Shown here: in pieces, positions 52,312 to 61,211 of the stretch
Position numbering within the stretch: position 1 is the first letter of the stretch
How the letters are laid out: the number at the start of each line of letters is the position of its first letter
Assembly: GCA_965248905.1 (NCBI GenBank)
Contig: CBDFKS010000006.1
Span: 310,001 to 374,000, forward strand
Direction: 5' to 3'
Source of the DNA: CBDFKS01 sp965248905
Lineage (GTDB): Bacteria; Chloroflexota; Dehalococcoidia; Lucifugimonadales; JAGWBF01
DNA: 64,000 nt
The notes under the pieces: model-generated
The model's database searches: none
Told to the model about the DNA's origin: nothing
The model's input: only the letters and a program-made list of their open reading frames with translations
Translations under genes and position numbers: made by a program

Positions 52312-53892
52312 GTGAGCAATGAGTACCTCCAGTCTGCGTGGGCCTATCACGAAGCCACCAAGCTGTCCTATATAAACCTGAGTACCAAGCCGCCAATTTA
52401 CAAGGCCTACCCCGGGCTCCCTCTGGTCCACCTCCCCAAGGATTTCGATCCACCGCCTATGCCTACCCTCGAAGCAGTGGTCGCTACGGTTAGCGAAGGT
52501 GGGCCCCCGGTTAACATAGATATGATTGCCAGGCTTCTGTTCTTCTCTGCTGGACTGGTAAGGAAGAGCGTCTTTCCTATGGCTGGGGAGGTCCACTTCC
52601 GCGCGGCCGCCTCCGCCGGAGGACTGTACCCGATAGAGGTCTATCTCGTTTGCAAAGATATTCCTGGTCTGGATGCGGGGGTATACCACTTCTCTCCATT
52701 AGATTTTGCCTTGTGCCAGCTGCGTAAAGGGGATTATCGCGGAGAGCTATCCAGTGCAGCCGGGGATGATTCTGGAATCGCTGCCTCGCCGATAACACTC
52801 ATTTTTTCGTCGATCTTCTGGAGAAGTGCCTGGAAGTACAGGGCGCGCTCCTACCGCTACTGTTTTTGGGACGGAGGCACCATAGCCGCCAACATGCTGG
52901 CGACTGCCTCCGCGTCCGGTCTACCCGCACGAGTGGTTATGGGCTTCGTAGATGATAAGGTAAATCGCTTGCTGGGTCTTGAAGGGAAGCGCGAGGCCTC
53001 GATCTGCCTGCTCCCAATCGGTCATGAAGAAGCCCGAGAGCCTTTGATCAAGCCATCTTCCGTGGCGCTCTTATCAGTGGAGGCGGTCACGCCAGCGCAC
53101 AAGGAGCTGGAGTACCCTGAGATAACGCAATTGCATAGTGATTCGTCTCTGGGCTCCAATGAAGAGGTGTTGGCCTGGCGTGGCGTTCTGCCTCATCAAG
53201 TAGCGCCTAGACAGCCAGTCGTTCATGACCTTGTACCTCTCGAAGAGCAACGGGAAGGATCAATTGGACTGGGGAAGGTGATTCTAGAGCGTGGTTCCAC
53301 ACGACGTTTTGATCGAAAGGCTATCTCGCGATCCCAGTTTAGTGACATATTGCATGCCTCAACCGGAGGAGTGCCGGCGGACTTTTTAGGTCCCGGAGGG
53401 ATGAGCCTGCTGGACCTCTACGTCATCGTGAACGAGGTAGAGGGAGTCCCTCCAGGGGCCTACTTCTACTCTCCTGACGACAATAGCCTGGAGTTGGTTA
53501 GGGAAGGCTTGTTTCGCTCTGAGGCTGGGCATCTGGCCTTCGAGCAGGCCCTGGGAGCTGATGCCAGTGTAGTGGTGTTTGTCATGGCCGATTTGCAGAA
53601 GGTTATGGGACGGTTCGGAAACCGTGGCTATCGGGCAGCGCAGTTGGAGGCTGGAATCATGGGGGGTAAGATATACCTCAGCGCCAACTCTGTAGGTGTG
53701 GGTGCCACCGGGTTAACTTTCTATGATGACGAGGTCGTCGAGTTTTTCGAGCCCCATTCCCATGGAAAAAGCGCAATTTTTGTGGTTGCCGTCGGGAATA
53801 CGGGCAAGCCAAACCGGGTGCGACCCTTCAGGTCCAGAGTGGGAGTTCGGCTGGATGCACTATCAAGGGGAGCAACTCGCGGTCACAGCTAA
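52312..53892 (+). CDS. SagB-like double-domain nitroreductase
   Basis: The protein has two nitroreductase-fold halves. The N-terminal half (to about 250) has RAAASAGGLYPIEVYLV, GVYHFSPLDF and RYCFWDGGTIAANML. The C-terminal half (about 300-500) has RGSTRRFDRKAISRSQF, PPGAYFYSPDD and YRAAQLEAGIMGGKIYLSA. This matches SagB-type FMN dehydrogenases, which in RiPP clusters oxidise azolines to azoles. Many genomic SagB-like proteins stand outside RiPP loci, as here: no YcaO or precursor is seen. GTG 52312 is chosen because GAGGAG lies 9 bases upstream; ATG 52288 is possible. It follows folK by about 40 bases. Confidence 0.88.
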   Translation: MSNEYLQSAWAYHEATKLSYINLSTKPPIYKAYPGLPLVHLPKDFDPPPMPTLEAVVATVSEGGPPVNIDMIARLLFFSAGLVRKSVFPMAGEVHFRAAASAGGLYPIEVYLVCKDIPGLDAGVYHFSPLDFALCQLRKGDYRGELSSAAGDDSGIAASPITLIFSSIFWRSAWKYRARSYRYCFWDGGTIAANMLATASASGLPARVVMGFVDDKVNRLLGLEGKREASICLLPIGHEEAREPLIKPSSVALLSVEAVTPAHKELEYPEITQLHSDSSLGSNEEVLAWRGVLPHQVAPRQPVVHDLVPLEEQREGSIGLGKVILERGSTRRFDRKAISRSQFSDILHASTGGVPADFLGPGGMSLLDLYVIVNEVEGVPPGAYFYSPDDNSLELVREGLFRSEAGHLAFEQALGADASVVVFVMADLQKVMGRFGNRGYRAAQLEAGIMGGKIYLSANSVGVGATGLTFYDDEVVEFFEPHSHGKSAIFVVAVGNTGKPNRVRPFRSRVGVRLDALSRGATRGHS

Positions 53893-53962
53893 GACCCTCA
53901 TAGGAGAGTCCACGCCTACATTACCAGACCGTTACGTTGCCGGACAGGTGTTGGCTTCAGCG

Positions 53963-54769
53963 TTACCGCTCTACTCGCTCTATGACGTAGTGCATCGTCC
54001 CCCGTGGCACGCTGATATGTACCTCTTCGCCGATGGCCCGATCTAATAGAGCTTTACCAACAGGGGAGACTGTAGAGATTTTGCCCGTGACGGGATCTGC
54101 TTCTCTCGAGTCTACGATTCGGTAGCGGACGGTTTTACCATTACTGACGTCCCTAAGGGTAACCCGTCTTCCAATTTTGATACGATCATCGGCAACTTCC
54201 GATTCTGCGCTGGGAACAACGGCGTTGGAAAGTATGGACTCAAGGTCTCTAATCCCGGACTCGATAAAGCCCTGGCGCTCTTTTGCCGCATCCAGGGGAG
54301 CATTCTCTCTGAAGTCTTTGTCGGCCATAGCACGTTGAATGTCGGCCACCACTTTTATTCGCTCCTCTTTGAGGATCACCAAGCGGGCCTCTAAATTAGC
54401 ATACCCTTCGGCGCTAAGCTGAGCCTGCTCCGTTGCCGACTTGAAGTACACTCGCCTTGAACTCTTCTTGGCCTTGGAAACCTTCATATGGGGAGCAAGG
54501 CTGACTGCGGCCAGGCCCTCTTTCTTCAAAAAGGTGAGGAACGCCTTAACAGGTTTGAGCTGTCTGATGGGGTCTGCCCCCCACATACCGGCCGACTCTC
54601 CATATTCGGCCACGTCAGAAGGTGTCAGCTTATCGACGTAACGATCTCTGCCGCACCATTGAATAAAGCGGTTGAGTTCTTGTTGACCGTCTCGTTGCTC
54701 GTCGGTTTTAGGTTTTGCAAGATACTGGCTAAGAGCTTCTGTCAGAGAAGGGCTCTTTACTGTCGCCAA
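53963..54769 (-). CDS. GreA-type elongation factor with extra N-terminal domain
   Basis: The 268-residue protein ends as a full GreA/GreB: a coiled-coil finger (residues about 118-185) carrying the acidic tip DFRENAPLDAAKERQ with Asp152 and Glu155, and a C-terminal FKBP-like domain (195-268; RYRIVDSREADP, STVSPVGKALLDRAIGEEV). GreA binds the RNA polymerase secondary channel and stimulates cleavage of backtracked RNA. Residues 1-105 are foreign to GreA: SLTEALSQYLAKPKTDEQ, FIQWCGRDRYVDKLTPSDV and PVKAFLTFLKKEGL resemble the SAM-like core-binding domain of tyrosine recombinases. AAAGGAGA precedes the ATG. No integrase catalytic domain is present. Confidence 0.9.
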   Translation of the reverse strand: MATVKSPSLTEALSQYLAKPKTDEQRDGQQELNRFIQWCGRDRYVDKLTPSDVAEYGESAGMWGADPIRQLKPVKAFLTFLKKEGLAAVSLAPHMKVSKAKKSSRRVYFKSATEQAQLSAEGYANLEARLVILKEERIKVVADIQRAMADKDFRENAPLDAAKERQGFIESGIRDLESILSNAVVPSAESEVADDRIKIGRRVTLRDVSNGKTVRYRIVDSREADPVTGKISTVSPVGKALLDRAIGEEVHISVPRGTMHYVIERVER

Positions 54770-54945
54770 GTTTTGGGTCTCCTTTCTTTTATAACCGCGG
54801 CGGTTTTGCTGGCCGAATTATTGTACTTTAAGGATAACAGGTTCCAGCTACTAAGGTAAAGGGGACCTACCCACATTCCTTTGTAACCCTTTAGGTTTTG
54901 GAATGCTTATTGGGGCGAACGCTGGCCGTTACAATGATGCTGACG

Positions 54946-54993
54946 ATAGCATTGACACCCGACTTTCGACCGCGCTCGGTCGTCGAATGCTAT
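54946..54993. other. Nested inverted repeat, possible structured RNA or operator
   Basis: An outer 8-bp arm (ATAGCATT 54946-54953 / AATGCTAT 54986-54993) encloses an inner 6-bp hairpin (CGACCG 54967-54972 / CGGTCG 54977-54982, loop CGCT). It lies in the 54770-55133 gap between the divergent greA-like gene and the acyl-CoA operon, upstream of the operon promoter. No other element is seen in the gap apart from that promoter. Confidence 0.5.
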
Positions 54994-55073
54994 GGAAGTC
55001 GCCCAACGGTTGTCGCGTAATGTCTGTTCAGCTTATGCTAAACGGGTTGGCGTAAAGTGCACCGGAGCTGAGC

Positions 55074-55102
55074 TTGACACCTCCATTGGGTATTTGTAAA
55101 CT
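55074..55102 (+). promoter_or_regulatory. Sigma70-type promoter for the acyl-CoA operon
   Basis: TTGACA (55074-55079) and TAAACT (55097-55102) are 17 bases apart. Transcription would begin near 55109, leaving 25 bases that include GGGAGGT before the TTG start at 55134. Confidence 0.68.
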
Positions 55103-55133
55103 CGTGGCGATGCAGTTATAGGGAGGTTTCGTC

Positions 55134-55592
55134 TTGAGTACTCAGAGTCCCATTGCTATCGAAGAGATACGTCGGAAGGCTATCGGCCTGGAGGGCCAGG
55201 CAATCACGACGGAGATAGAAAAGGGCGCCATCGAGAGATTCGCCGAAGCGGTGGGTGACTCCAACCATTTGTGGAACGACGAAGCCAAGGCCCGCAAGGG
55301 TCGGTACGGCGGAATCGTCGCGTCGCCCACCTTTCTCCGTTCGGTACCGGATGACCGGCCAGACTTGACCTTCGAAACTCCCTTTAGCCTCCTCATAGAC
55401 GGCGGTAGCGAATGGGAGTTTTTCGAACCGGTCAGACCCGGAGACCGCATCACCGCCGTGGCCCGCATAGTCGATGTTACAGAGCGGACAGGACGGGTGG
55501 GACTCATGCTTTTCATGGTGGCGGAGACCTCCTTCACCAACCAACTGGGCGAGCTGGTAGCTACTCGGCGAAGCACTAGCATCAGGTATTAG
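55134..55592 (+). CDS. MaoC-like dehydratase, N-terminal (hot-dog) subunit
   Basis: The 152-residue hot-dog protein resembles FAS1/HadA-type (R)-enoyl hydratase subunits: IEKGAIERFAEAVGDSNHLWND, YGGIVASPTFL, GSEWEFFEPVRPGDRITAVARI. It starts with TTG 55134, supported by GGGAGGT seven bases upstream and a promoter just before. Likely pairs with the product of 55772 to hydrate an enoyl-CoA. Confidence 0.9.
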   Translation: MSTQSPIAIEEIRRKAIGLEGQAITTEIEKGAIERFAEAVGDSNHLWNDEAKARKGRYGGIVASPTFLRSVPDDRPDLTFETPFSLLIDGGSEWEFFEPVRPGDRITAVARIVDVTERTGRVGLMLFMVAETSFTNQLGELVATRRSTSIRY

Positions 55593-55640
55593 CGTAGTTA
55601 TGAGGCTGTATGCTTAGTCGGGTCTTTTGTGAACTGAGAA

Positions 55641-55706
55641 GACGTATCAAAACCTCCGTCTGAAGGAGGGGACAGATATGCCACAGCCTTTAGGCTGTGA
55701 TGCATC
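55641..55706 (+). repeat. Two-hairpin repeat, copy 3 (diverged)
   Basis: Same layout as 45945-46010 and 47871-47932 but with changes: CCTCCGTCTGAAGGAGG, linker CAGATATGCC, and CAGCCTTTAGGCTG. Compensating changes keep the first stem paired. It lies between the two MaoC genes within the operon. Confidence 0.8.
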
Positions 55707-55771
55707 AGAAGATTTTTGTTAAACGCTCTAAGTATGTCAATAATCCGACCGGACCTATTGGAGATTAGAAA

Positions 55772-56206
55772 GTGACTATGTCGATTTTCTGGGAAGACGT
55801 GGAAGAGGGGACCGAGATTCCGGCCCTGGTGAAAATGCCCACTACGCGCCAGCTAGTGCAGTTCGCCGGAGCGTCAGGAGACTTCTACGAAGTACACTAC
55901 GACAAGGACTTCGCCCAGAGCAACGGTTTGGAAGGCCCGATACTCCACGGCGATCTGAAGAGCGCCTTTCTGGCCCAGCTTATGACCGACTGGATTGGGG
56001 AGAATGGCACCTTGAAGAAGCTGGCCAGTCAGTACCGTGGAATGGATGTACCGGGCGACACCCTAACCTGCAAGGGTACGGTGACCAGAAAATACGTGCA
56101 AGATGGGCTCCACATGGTGGACTGCCAGATATGGTTGGAGAACGGCAAGGGCGAGCGTACGACTCATGGCTCGGCTACGGTTGTTTTGCCTTCCCGAAGC
56201 TCGTAA
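55772..56206 (+). CDS. MaoC-like dehydratase, catalytic-type subunit
   Basis: The 144-residue hot-dog protein keeps the hydratase-2 dyad region: FAGASGDFYEVHYDKDFA (Asp and His) and ILHGDLKSAFLAQL. With the 55134 product it would form a heterodimeric (R)-specific enoyl-CoA hydratase. Start GTG 55772 or ATG 55778. A 179-base gap containing a repeat separates the pair. Confidence 0.9.
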   Translation: MTMSIFWEDVEEGTEIPALVKMPTTRQLVQFAGASGDFYEVHYDKDFAQSNGLEGPILHGDLKSAFLAQLMTDWIGENGTLKKLASQYRGMDVPGDTLTCKGTVTRKYVQDGLHMVDCQIWLENGKGERTTHGSATVVLPSRSS

Positions 56207-56248
56207 CGCCATCTAATCCGATGCTACCACGACGTCAGAGCGTGTTTA

Positions 56249-57415
56249 ATGAGATTTGAATTCACCGAGGAACAACTGAGGTTCAGGGATGATTTCCGCT
56301 CCTTCCTGAAAGCGGAAGTCCCGCCCAAGCGGCAACGTGTCTTCGGCATGGAAAGCGACGAGCAATACCAGTTCGCTCGTGCCATAGCGCGGAAGATGGC
56401 TGACAAAGGATGGCTGGCGGTGGGATGGCCCAAAGAATACGGTGGAGGTGGAGCAGACCAGATCCAGCAGGCCATCGTCAACGAAGAGATAGGATATCGC
56501 AGGGTTCCGCGCACAGGGGAAATCGGACTCGGAACTGTAGGGCCTGCCCTGTTAAAGGTAGGCACCGAAGAACAAAAGAAAAGATATGTTTCCCCCATTG
56601 CAAAAGGGGAGGTGGAGTATTGCCAGGGTTTCAGCGAGCCCAACGCCGGTTCAGACCTCGCTTCTTTGGAGATGAGGGCGGAGCGCAATGGGGATGAATA
56701 CGTGCTCAATGGAAGCAAGATGTTTACCAGCCATGCTTTCAACGCGGACTATATGTACCTTCTTGCCAGGACAGACCCGCAAGCACAAAAGCACAGGGGA
56801 CTGAGCCTTTTCATCGCGGATGTTAAGACTCCGGGTATCAGCTTTCGCCCGTTGCCTTATATCAATGAACATATGGCGGCCCAGACCTATTTCGACGATG
56901 TGCGGGTTCCCATCTCTTGCCTTATAGGCCAGGAGAACCAGGGCTGGTACCATGCCATGACCACCCTGGACTACGAACGGTCTGGCATAGAGCGTTACGG
57001 CGGCGTGAGGCGAACCTTCGATGATTTCGTCGACTTTTGCAAGGCCACCTCGCACAATGGCGTAACTATTGCAGAAAACTCCATTGTTCGGTATAAGCTG
57101 GCCGGAATCAGAACCGGGATGGAGGTCTGGAGGCTCCTCTGCTGGAAGGTGGCCTGGCTCCAAAGCACTGGGGCCGTCCCCAACGCAGAAGCGTCCATAG
57201 CCTTTCTTTGGGGGACTGACGAGAGGCTGCGCTTCGCCCAGGTTGCTATGGAAATATTGGGCCCCTACGGTACGTTGCGTCACGACTCCCAATGGGCGCC
57301 CATGTTGGGAGCGATAGAGGGCATCCACAGAGAAAGTATGCATCTTCATGGAGCAGGCACCACCGAGATTCACCGAAACATCATCGCCCAACGGGGATTG
57401 GGGCTCCCCAGATAG
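56249..57415 (+). CDS. Acyl-CoA dehydrogenase, A
   Basis: The 388-residue flavoenzyme has the family order: FTEEQLRFRDDFRSFL, CQGFSEPNAGSDLASL (FAD/substrate loop), DYMYLLARTDPQ, LDYERSGIERYGG and C-terminal GAGTTEIHRNIIAQRGLG. It oxidises an acyl-CoA to the enoyl-CoA with FAD. The C-terminal part gives the FAD-adenine contacts. The usual catalytic Glu cannot be fixed by eye. Starts 42 bases after the second MaoC gene. Confidence 0.95.
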   Translation: MRFEFTEEQLRFRDDFRSFLKAEVPPKRQRVFGMESDEQYQFARAIARKMADKGWLAVGWPKEYGGGGADQIQQAIVNEEIGYRRVPRTGEIGLGTVGPALLKVGTEEQKKRYVSPIAKGEVEYCQGFSEPNAGSDLASLEMRAERNGDEYVLNGSKMFTSHAFNADYMYLLARTDPQAQKHRGLSLFIADVKTPGISFRPLPYINEHMAAQTYFDDVRVPISCLIGQENQGWYHAMTTLDYERSGIERYGGVRRTFDDFVDFCKATSHNGVTIAENSIVRYKLAGIRTGMEVWRLLCWKVAWLQSTGAVPNAEASIAFLWGTDERLRFAQVAMEILGPYGTLRHDSQWAPMLGAIEGIHRESMHLHGAGTTEIHRNIIAQRGLGLPR

Positions 57416-57430
57416 CTGCGGAGTGAGTAA

Positions 57431-58552
57431 ATGGACTTGGGATTGAATGAGCAACAAGAGATGCTCAGGAGGGCTGCCCGGGAGTTCCTGGAGGCGGAGT
57501 GTCCCACCTCTTTGGTCAGGGAGCTAGAGGGCACCGACAGTGGGTACTCGCCCGAGCTGTGGAAGCGGATGGCCGACTTGGGCTGGCTTGGCCTAGCATT
57601 TCCTCCTCACTACAGCGGCAGCGGCGGCAGCCTGATCGATCAGGTGGTGCTTTTCGAAGAGATAGGCCGGGCCCTTGTACCCAGCCCCATTTTTACCTCT
57701 TCGGTCCTTTGCGGCCAGGTCCTCCTTAACGCAGGAAGCGAGCAGCAGAAGGAGCTTCTCCTGCCGCGCATGGCCAGTGGGGACACTATTGTAACCCTGG
57801 CGTTGGACGAGCCTTCTCCTGGCGTCTTGCAAGCCAAGGCCGATGGTGGAGACTACATCCTCAACGGGGTCAAGCTCTTCGTCCCTTATTCCCATGTCGC
57901 CGACTACCTTATCTGTGATGCAACGATTTCGACCCATAGTGATAAGACAATTTTCCAGGTAGACAAAAAAAGCCGCGGCGTTAGAGCCGATATTATGCCC
58001 TCAGTGGCAAATTTCAAACAGCACGAAGTGTCGTTCGAGAACGTCAGGGTGGCCCAGGACGACGTGGTAGGAGTGATAGACCAGGGCGAGGGCCCTCTGG
58101 CTCGGGCGATGGAATGGGCCACGGTAGTGATGTGTGGGGAGATGGTAGGGCGTGCGGAGAAAGTCCTGGATATGGTCGTGGAGTATTCCAAAGTCCGAGT
58201 GCAGTTTGGACGGCCTATCGGTAATTTCCAAGCAATTCAGCACAGGTGTGCCGACCTGAAGGTGGCAGTGGATGGCGCCAGACTCTTGACCTATCAGGCC
58301 GCATGGAAACTCGCGGAGGGACTTGCCTGTGCCGAGGACATCTCCATGGCTAAAGCGTTTGCTGGGTCCCTCAGCAGGCAGGCCGCCCTTGCCGGCCATG
58401 GCATATTCGCGGGTATAGCTTTCACCGTAGAACACGACATGCAGCTTTACACCATGAGGTCCAAGATATCCGAAGCGAACCTGGGCGATTCGGACTTTCA
58501 CCTGGACAGGCTAGCGGAACACATGGGGCTCGGATCGGTCCCCATCTACTGA
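57431..58552 (+). CDS. Acyl-CoA dehydrogenase, B
   Basis: The 373-residue paralog begins MDLGLNEQQEMLRRAAREFL and keeps VQFGRPIGNFQAIQHRCADL (FAD-binding helix region). The middle loop is ALDEPSPGVLQA in place of the usual SEPxAGSD, and the C-terminus lacks the GTTEI block, so it may be the partner subunit of a heteromeric dehydrogenase with A, as known for side-chain-degrading ACAD pairs. It starts 15 bases after A. Confidence 0.93.
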   Translation: MDLGLNEQQEMLRRAAREFLEAECPTSLVRELEGTDSGYSPELWKRMADLGWLGLAFPPHYSGSGGSLIDQVVLFEEIGRALVPSPIFTSSVLCGQVLLNAGSEQQKELLLPRMASGDTIVTLALDEPSPGVLQAKADGGDYILNGVKLFVPYSHVADYLICDATISTHSDKTIFQVDKKSRGVRADIMPSVANFKQHEVSFENVRVAQDDVVGVIDQGEGPLARAMEWATVVMCGEMVGRAEKVLDMVVEYSKVRVQFGRPIGNFQAIQHRCADLKVAVDGARLLTYQAAWKLAEGLACAEDISMAKAFAGSLSRQAALAGHGIFAGIAFTVEHDMQLYTMRSKISEANLGDSDFHLDRLAEHMGLGSVPIY

Positions 58553-58574
58553 GCCGTTCTTCGGAGGGCCCACT

Positions 58575-59774
58575 GTGGACAATAGTGCGCTAGAAGGCGT
58601 CAGGGTGCTGGACCTGGGCCACTCCATTGCAGGCCCTTATTGTGCGAAACTCCTCGCTGACTATGGCGCAGAGGTAATCAAACTGGAACTACCGGAGATC
58701 GGGGACGCCTCCCGCCGTATGGGCCCGTTCCCCGGAGACGTTCCTGACCCCGAAAAAAGCGGCCTATTTCTCCATCTTAATATGAACAAGAAGGGCGTTA
58801 CCCTGAATCTACAGTGTGACGACGGCGCGAATATCCTGAAAGCGCTGGTCCGCCAAGCAGATATTTTGGTAGAGAATTTCCGGCCCGGCTGGTTAACTTC
58901 CCATGGCTTGGGATATGAGGAGCTCAAGGAGGTTAATCCGAAACTGGTAATGACCTCCATAACCCCCTTCGGGTTGTCGGGACCGTATAGGGACTATAAA
59001 GCGACCGAGATGGAGGTCTTCGCGATGAGCGGCCGAATGTACACCCACGGCCTGCCCGACCGAGAGCCCCTCAATTATGCACCCGACACATCGTGGTTTC
59101 AGACTGGAGCAACTGCCGCCGTGGCAACACTGGCAGCATTGCTTTTAAGCCAGTCCGAGGGAGTGGGACAGCAAGTAGACGTATCCGCCATGGAAGCTCT
59201 TGTTGGTAATGTGGACAATCGCCCCCTCTTCTTTGCCTATTCTGGAATCAAGTCCGGCCGCGGTGACTGGCCCGGAGGCTACCCTCAGGGGGCTTTTCCC
59301 TGCAAAGACGGCTATGTTGTCTTCGGCGTAGGGTACGTCATGTTCCTTCAGCGCCTGTGCCGTGCGATGGGTCGCCCAGACCTTGCCGAGGACCCCAGAT
59401 TCGGGGACTTCGATGCTCTCAGTAGTTACCTTGAAGAGTTCGAGGTTATACTCTTGAGCTGGTTGATGGAACACACTAAAAGGGAGATATTTGAGATTTG
59501 CCAGAAAGAACGAGTGCTGTGCTCACCCATTCTCAGCCCCGATGAGCTGCTGGACGACCCCCAGCTAAGGGATAGGGGATTTTTTGTACAGGCTGATCAT
59601 CCCGAAGCTGGACCTCTGACCTATCCTGGAGCTCCTTTCAAGATGACAGAGACTCCTTGGATGGTATCTAGTCCCGCGCCACGATTGGGGGAGCACAACG
59701 AAGAGATTTACTGTGGTAGGTTGGACTACAGCAAAGGGGACCTGGTGCGCCTCCGGTCAAAGGGGGTGATCTAG
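58575..59774 (+). CDS. CaiB/BaiF-type CoA-transferase, A
   Basis: The 399-residue protein has VLDLGHSIAGPYCAKLLADY, GAEVIKLELPE, MNKKGVTLNL, VENFRPGWLTSHGLGY and the probable catalytic Asp in YAPDTSWFQTGATAA. It would load CoA onto the pathway acid or exchange it with another acyl-CoA. Start GTG 58575 with CGGAGGG upstream, 22 bases after acyl-CoA dehydrogenase B. Confidence 0.94.
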   Translation: MDNSALEGVRVLDLGHSIAGPYCAKLLADYGAEVIKLELPEIGDASRRMGPFPGDVPDPEKSGLFLHLNMNKKGVTLNLQCDDGANILKALVRQADILVENFRPGWLTSHGLGYEELKEVNPKLVMTSITPFGLSGPYRDYKATEMEVFAMSGRMYTHGLPDREPLNYAPDTSWFQTGATAAVATLAALLLSQSEGVGQQVDVSAMEALVGNVDNRPLFFAYSGIKSGRGDWPGGYPQGAFPCKDGYVVFGVGYVMFLQRLCRAMGRPDLAEDPRFGDFDALSSYLEEFEVILLSWLMEHTKREIFEICQKERVLCSPILSPDELLDDPQLRDRGFFVQADHPEAGPLTYPGAPFKMTETPWMVSSPAPRLGEHNEEIYCGRLDYSKGDLVRLRSKGVI

Positions 59775-59775
59775 C

Positions 59776-61038
59776 ATGAGGGAGCCACTTAAAGGAGTAA
59801 CTGTCCTTGACGTGACGGAGGTATGGGCAGGTCCCATGGGTATCTCCTTGCTGGGAGACCTCGGAGCCAGAGTAATCAAGGTTGAGTCGTTCCCTCGTAT
59901 GTCGACCACCCGAATGGCCGTAGGTCCTGCCAGTCAGGGAATTACCAACAACGATCCATTTGGCCCCAGAGCCTGGGATCGGTCGGCTCTACACAACATG
60001 GCTAATCGCAACAAGTACGGTGTTACCTTGAACCTGGCCCATCCTGCGGGATTCGATGTTTTCAAGGAGCTGGTCAAAGTAAGTGATGTGCTTGTAGAGG
60101 GGTATTCGTCGGGAACGATGGAAAGGTTAGGCATCCATTACTCGGCAATGAGGCAGCTCAGGCCGGACATCATTATGGCGTCAATGCCCGGTTGGGGGGC
60201 GGAGGGCCCTTACAAAGGTTACGTCAGCTTGGGCAGCGCCTTGGACGCGTTCAGCGGGCATCACGCTCTCAGAGGCTACCCCGATACCGATCCCAGCGTC
60301 ACCCCCGTGGTCCAGCACCCTGATGCCATTGGAGCAATCACCGTGGCATTTGCGGTACTCTTGGCCCTCTACCACCGGAACCGGACCGGAAAAGGCCAGT
60401 TTATAGATATATCCCAAGTGGAGAGCTTTCTACCCCACCTGAGCAGGCCCATAATGGACTTCATAATGAATGGCCGTCAGCCTCGCCCCTTCGGGAACCG
60501 GGATTACTTTATGGCGCCCCACGGCTGTTACAAGTGCCGAGGAGAAGATAACTGGGTGGTGATAACGGTAACGTGCGACAAGGAATGGACGTCACTGTGC
60601 CAGGTGATGGGAGACCCCGATTGGGCCAAGAGCGAACGGTTCGCCGACCCTGTGTCCAGATTTAATCACCAGGATGAGATGGACAGTCACATCGGGGAAT
60701 GGACTCGGGACTGGGATAAAAAGGAGCTCATGCGCCTGCTACAAGATGAGGGAGTTGCTGCTGAAGCGGTGCTCGATTACGAAGACCTTTACGCCGATCC
60801 GCACCTGGAGGCCAGAGATTTTTTCCAGAAGTTAGGACACCCGGTGATCGGCGAGTACCGCTATCCCGGCCCTTTATGGAGATTTGGCGGCGTAAGGGCC
60901 CCGGTCCGAATACCGCCCAACGTGCTGGGAGAGCACAACCGGTACGTTTACGGGTCCTTGTTGGGAATGAGTGACACGGAAATAGAGGATCTCGGAAACC
61001 GGGGCATCATTGGCAGTGATGCCCCGGCTGGCTCATGA
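59776..61038 (+). CDS. CaiB/BaiF-type CoA-transferase, B
   Basis: The 420-residue paralog keeps VLDVTEVWAGPMGISLLGDL, ARVIKVESFPR, NRNKYGVTLNL, EGYSSGTMERLGIHY and the probable catalytic Asp in VVQHPDAIGAITV. Its ATG follows the stop of transferase A by one base, so the two may form a heteromeric enzyme. It ends in a 173-base gap before the next CoA-transferase pair. Confidence 0.94.
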   Translation: MREPLKGVTVLDVTEVWAGPMGISLLGDLGARVIKVESFPRMSTTRMAVGPASQGITNNDPFGPRAWDRSALHNMANRNKYGVTLNLAHPAGFDVFKELVKVSDVLVEGYSSGTMERLGIHYSAMRQLRPDIIMASMPGWGAEGPYKGYVSLGSALDAFSGHHALRGYPDTDPSVTPVVQHPDAIGAITVAFAVLLALYHRNRTGKGQFIDISQVESFLPHLSRPIMDFIMNGRQPRPFGNRDYFMAPHGCYKCRGEDNWVVITVTCDKEWTSLCQVMGDPDWAKSERFADPVSRFNHQDEMDSHIGEWTRDWDKKELMRLLQDEGVAAEAVLDYEDLYADPHLEARDFFQKLGHPVIGEYRYPGPLWRFGGVRAPVRIPPNVLGEHNRYVYGSLLGMSDTEIEDLGNRGIIGSDAPAGS

Positions 61039-61211
61039 ATGGCCCCACATGCTGCGCTACCGACACCCACTATTCGGGTTGACTGCACATTGCTCGCCTC
61101 CTATACTACGATGCGAATTAAGGGTTTGCCTTTCGGGGCGGAGTGGCTGGGTCCAGCGCTGGTCTGGTTTTCCTCACCCTTCTAATATTGTTGGATAGCT
61201 ACTGCAAAACT

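Noticed and set aside
52312..53892. RiPP biosynthetic cluster around the SagB-like gene
   Set aside because: Neighbours are folate genes and a GreA-like factor; no YcaO, precursor or transporter is present.
53963..54769. Tyrosine recombinase gene
   Set aside because: Only the N-terminal-type domain is present; the R-H-R-Y catalytic domain is absent and the C-terminal part is GreA.
45945..55706. Three repeat copies as a CRISPR array
   Set aside because: Copies are kilobases apart, in both orientations, with no regular spacers and no cas genes.
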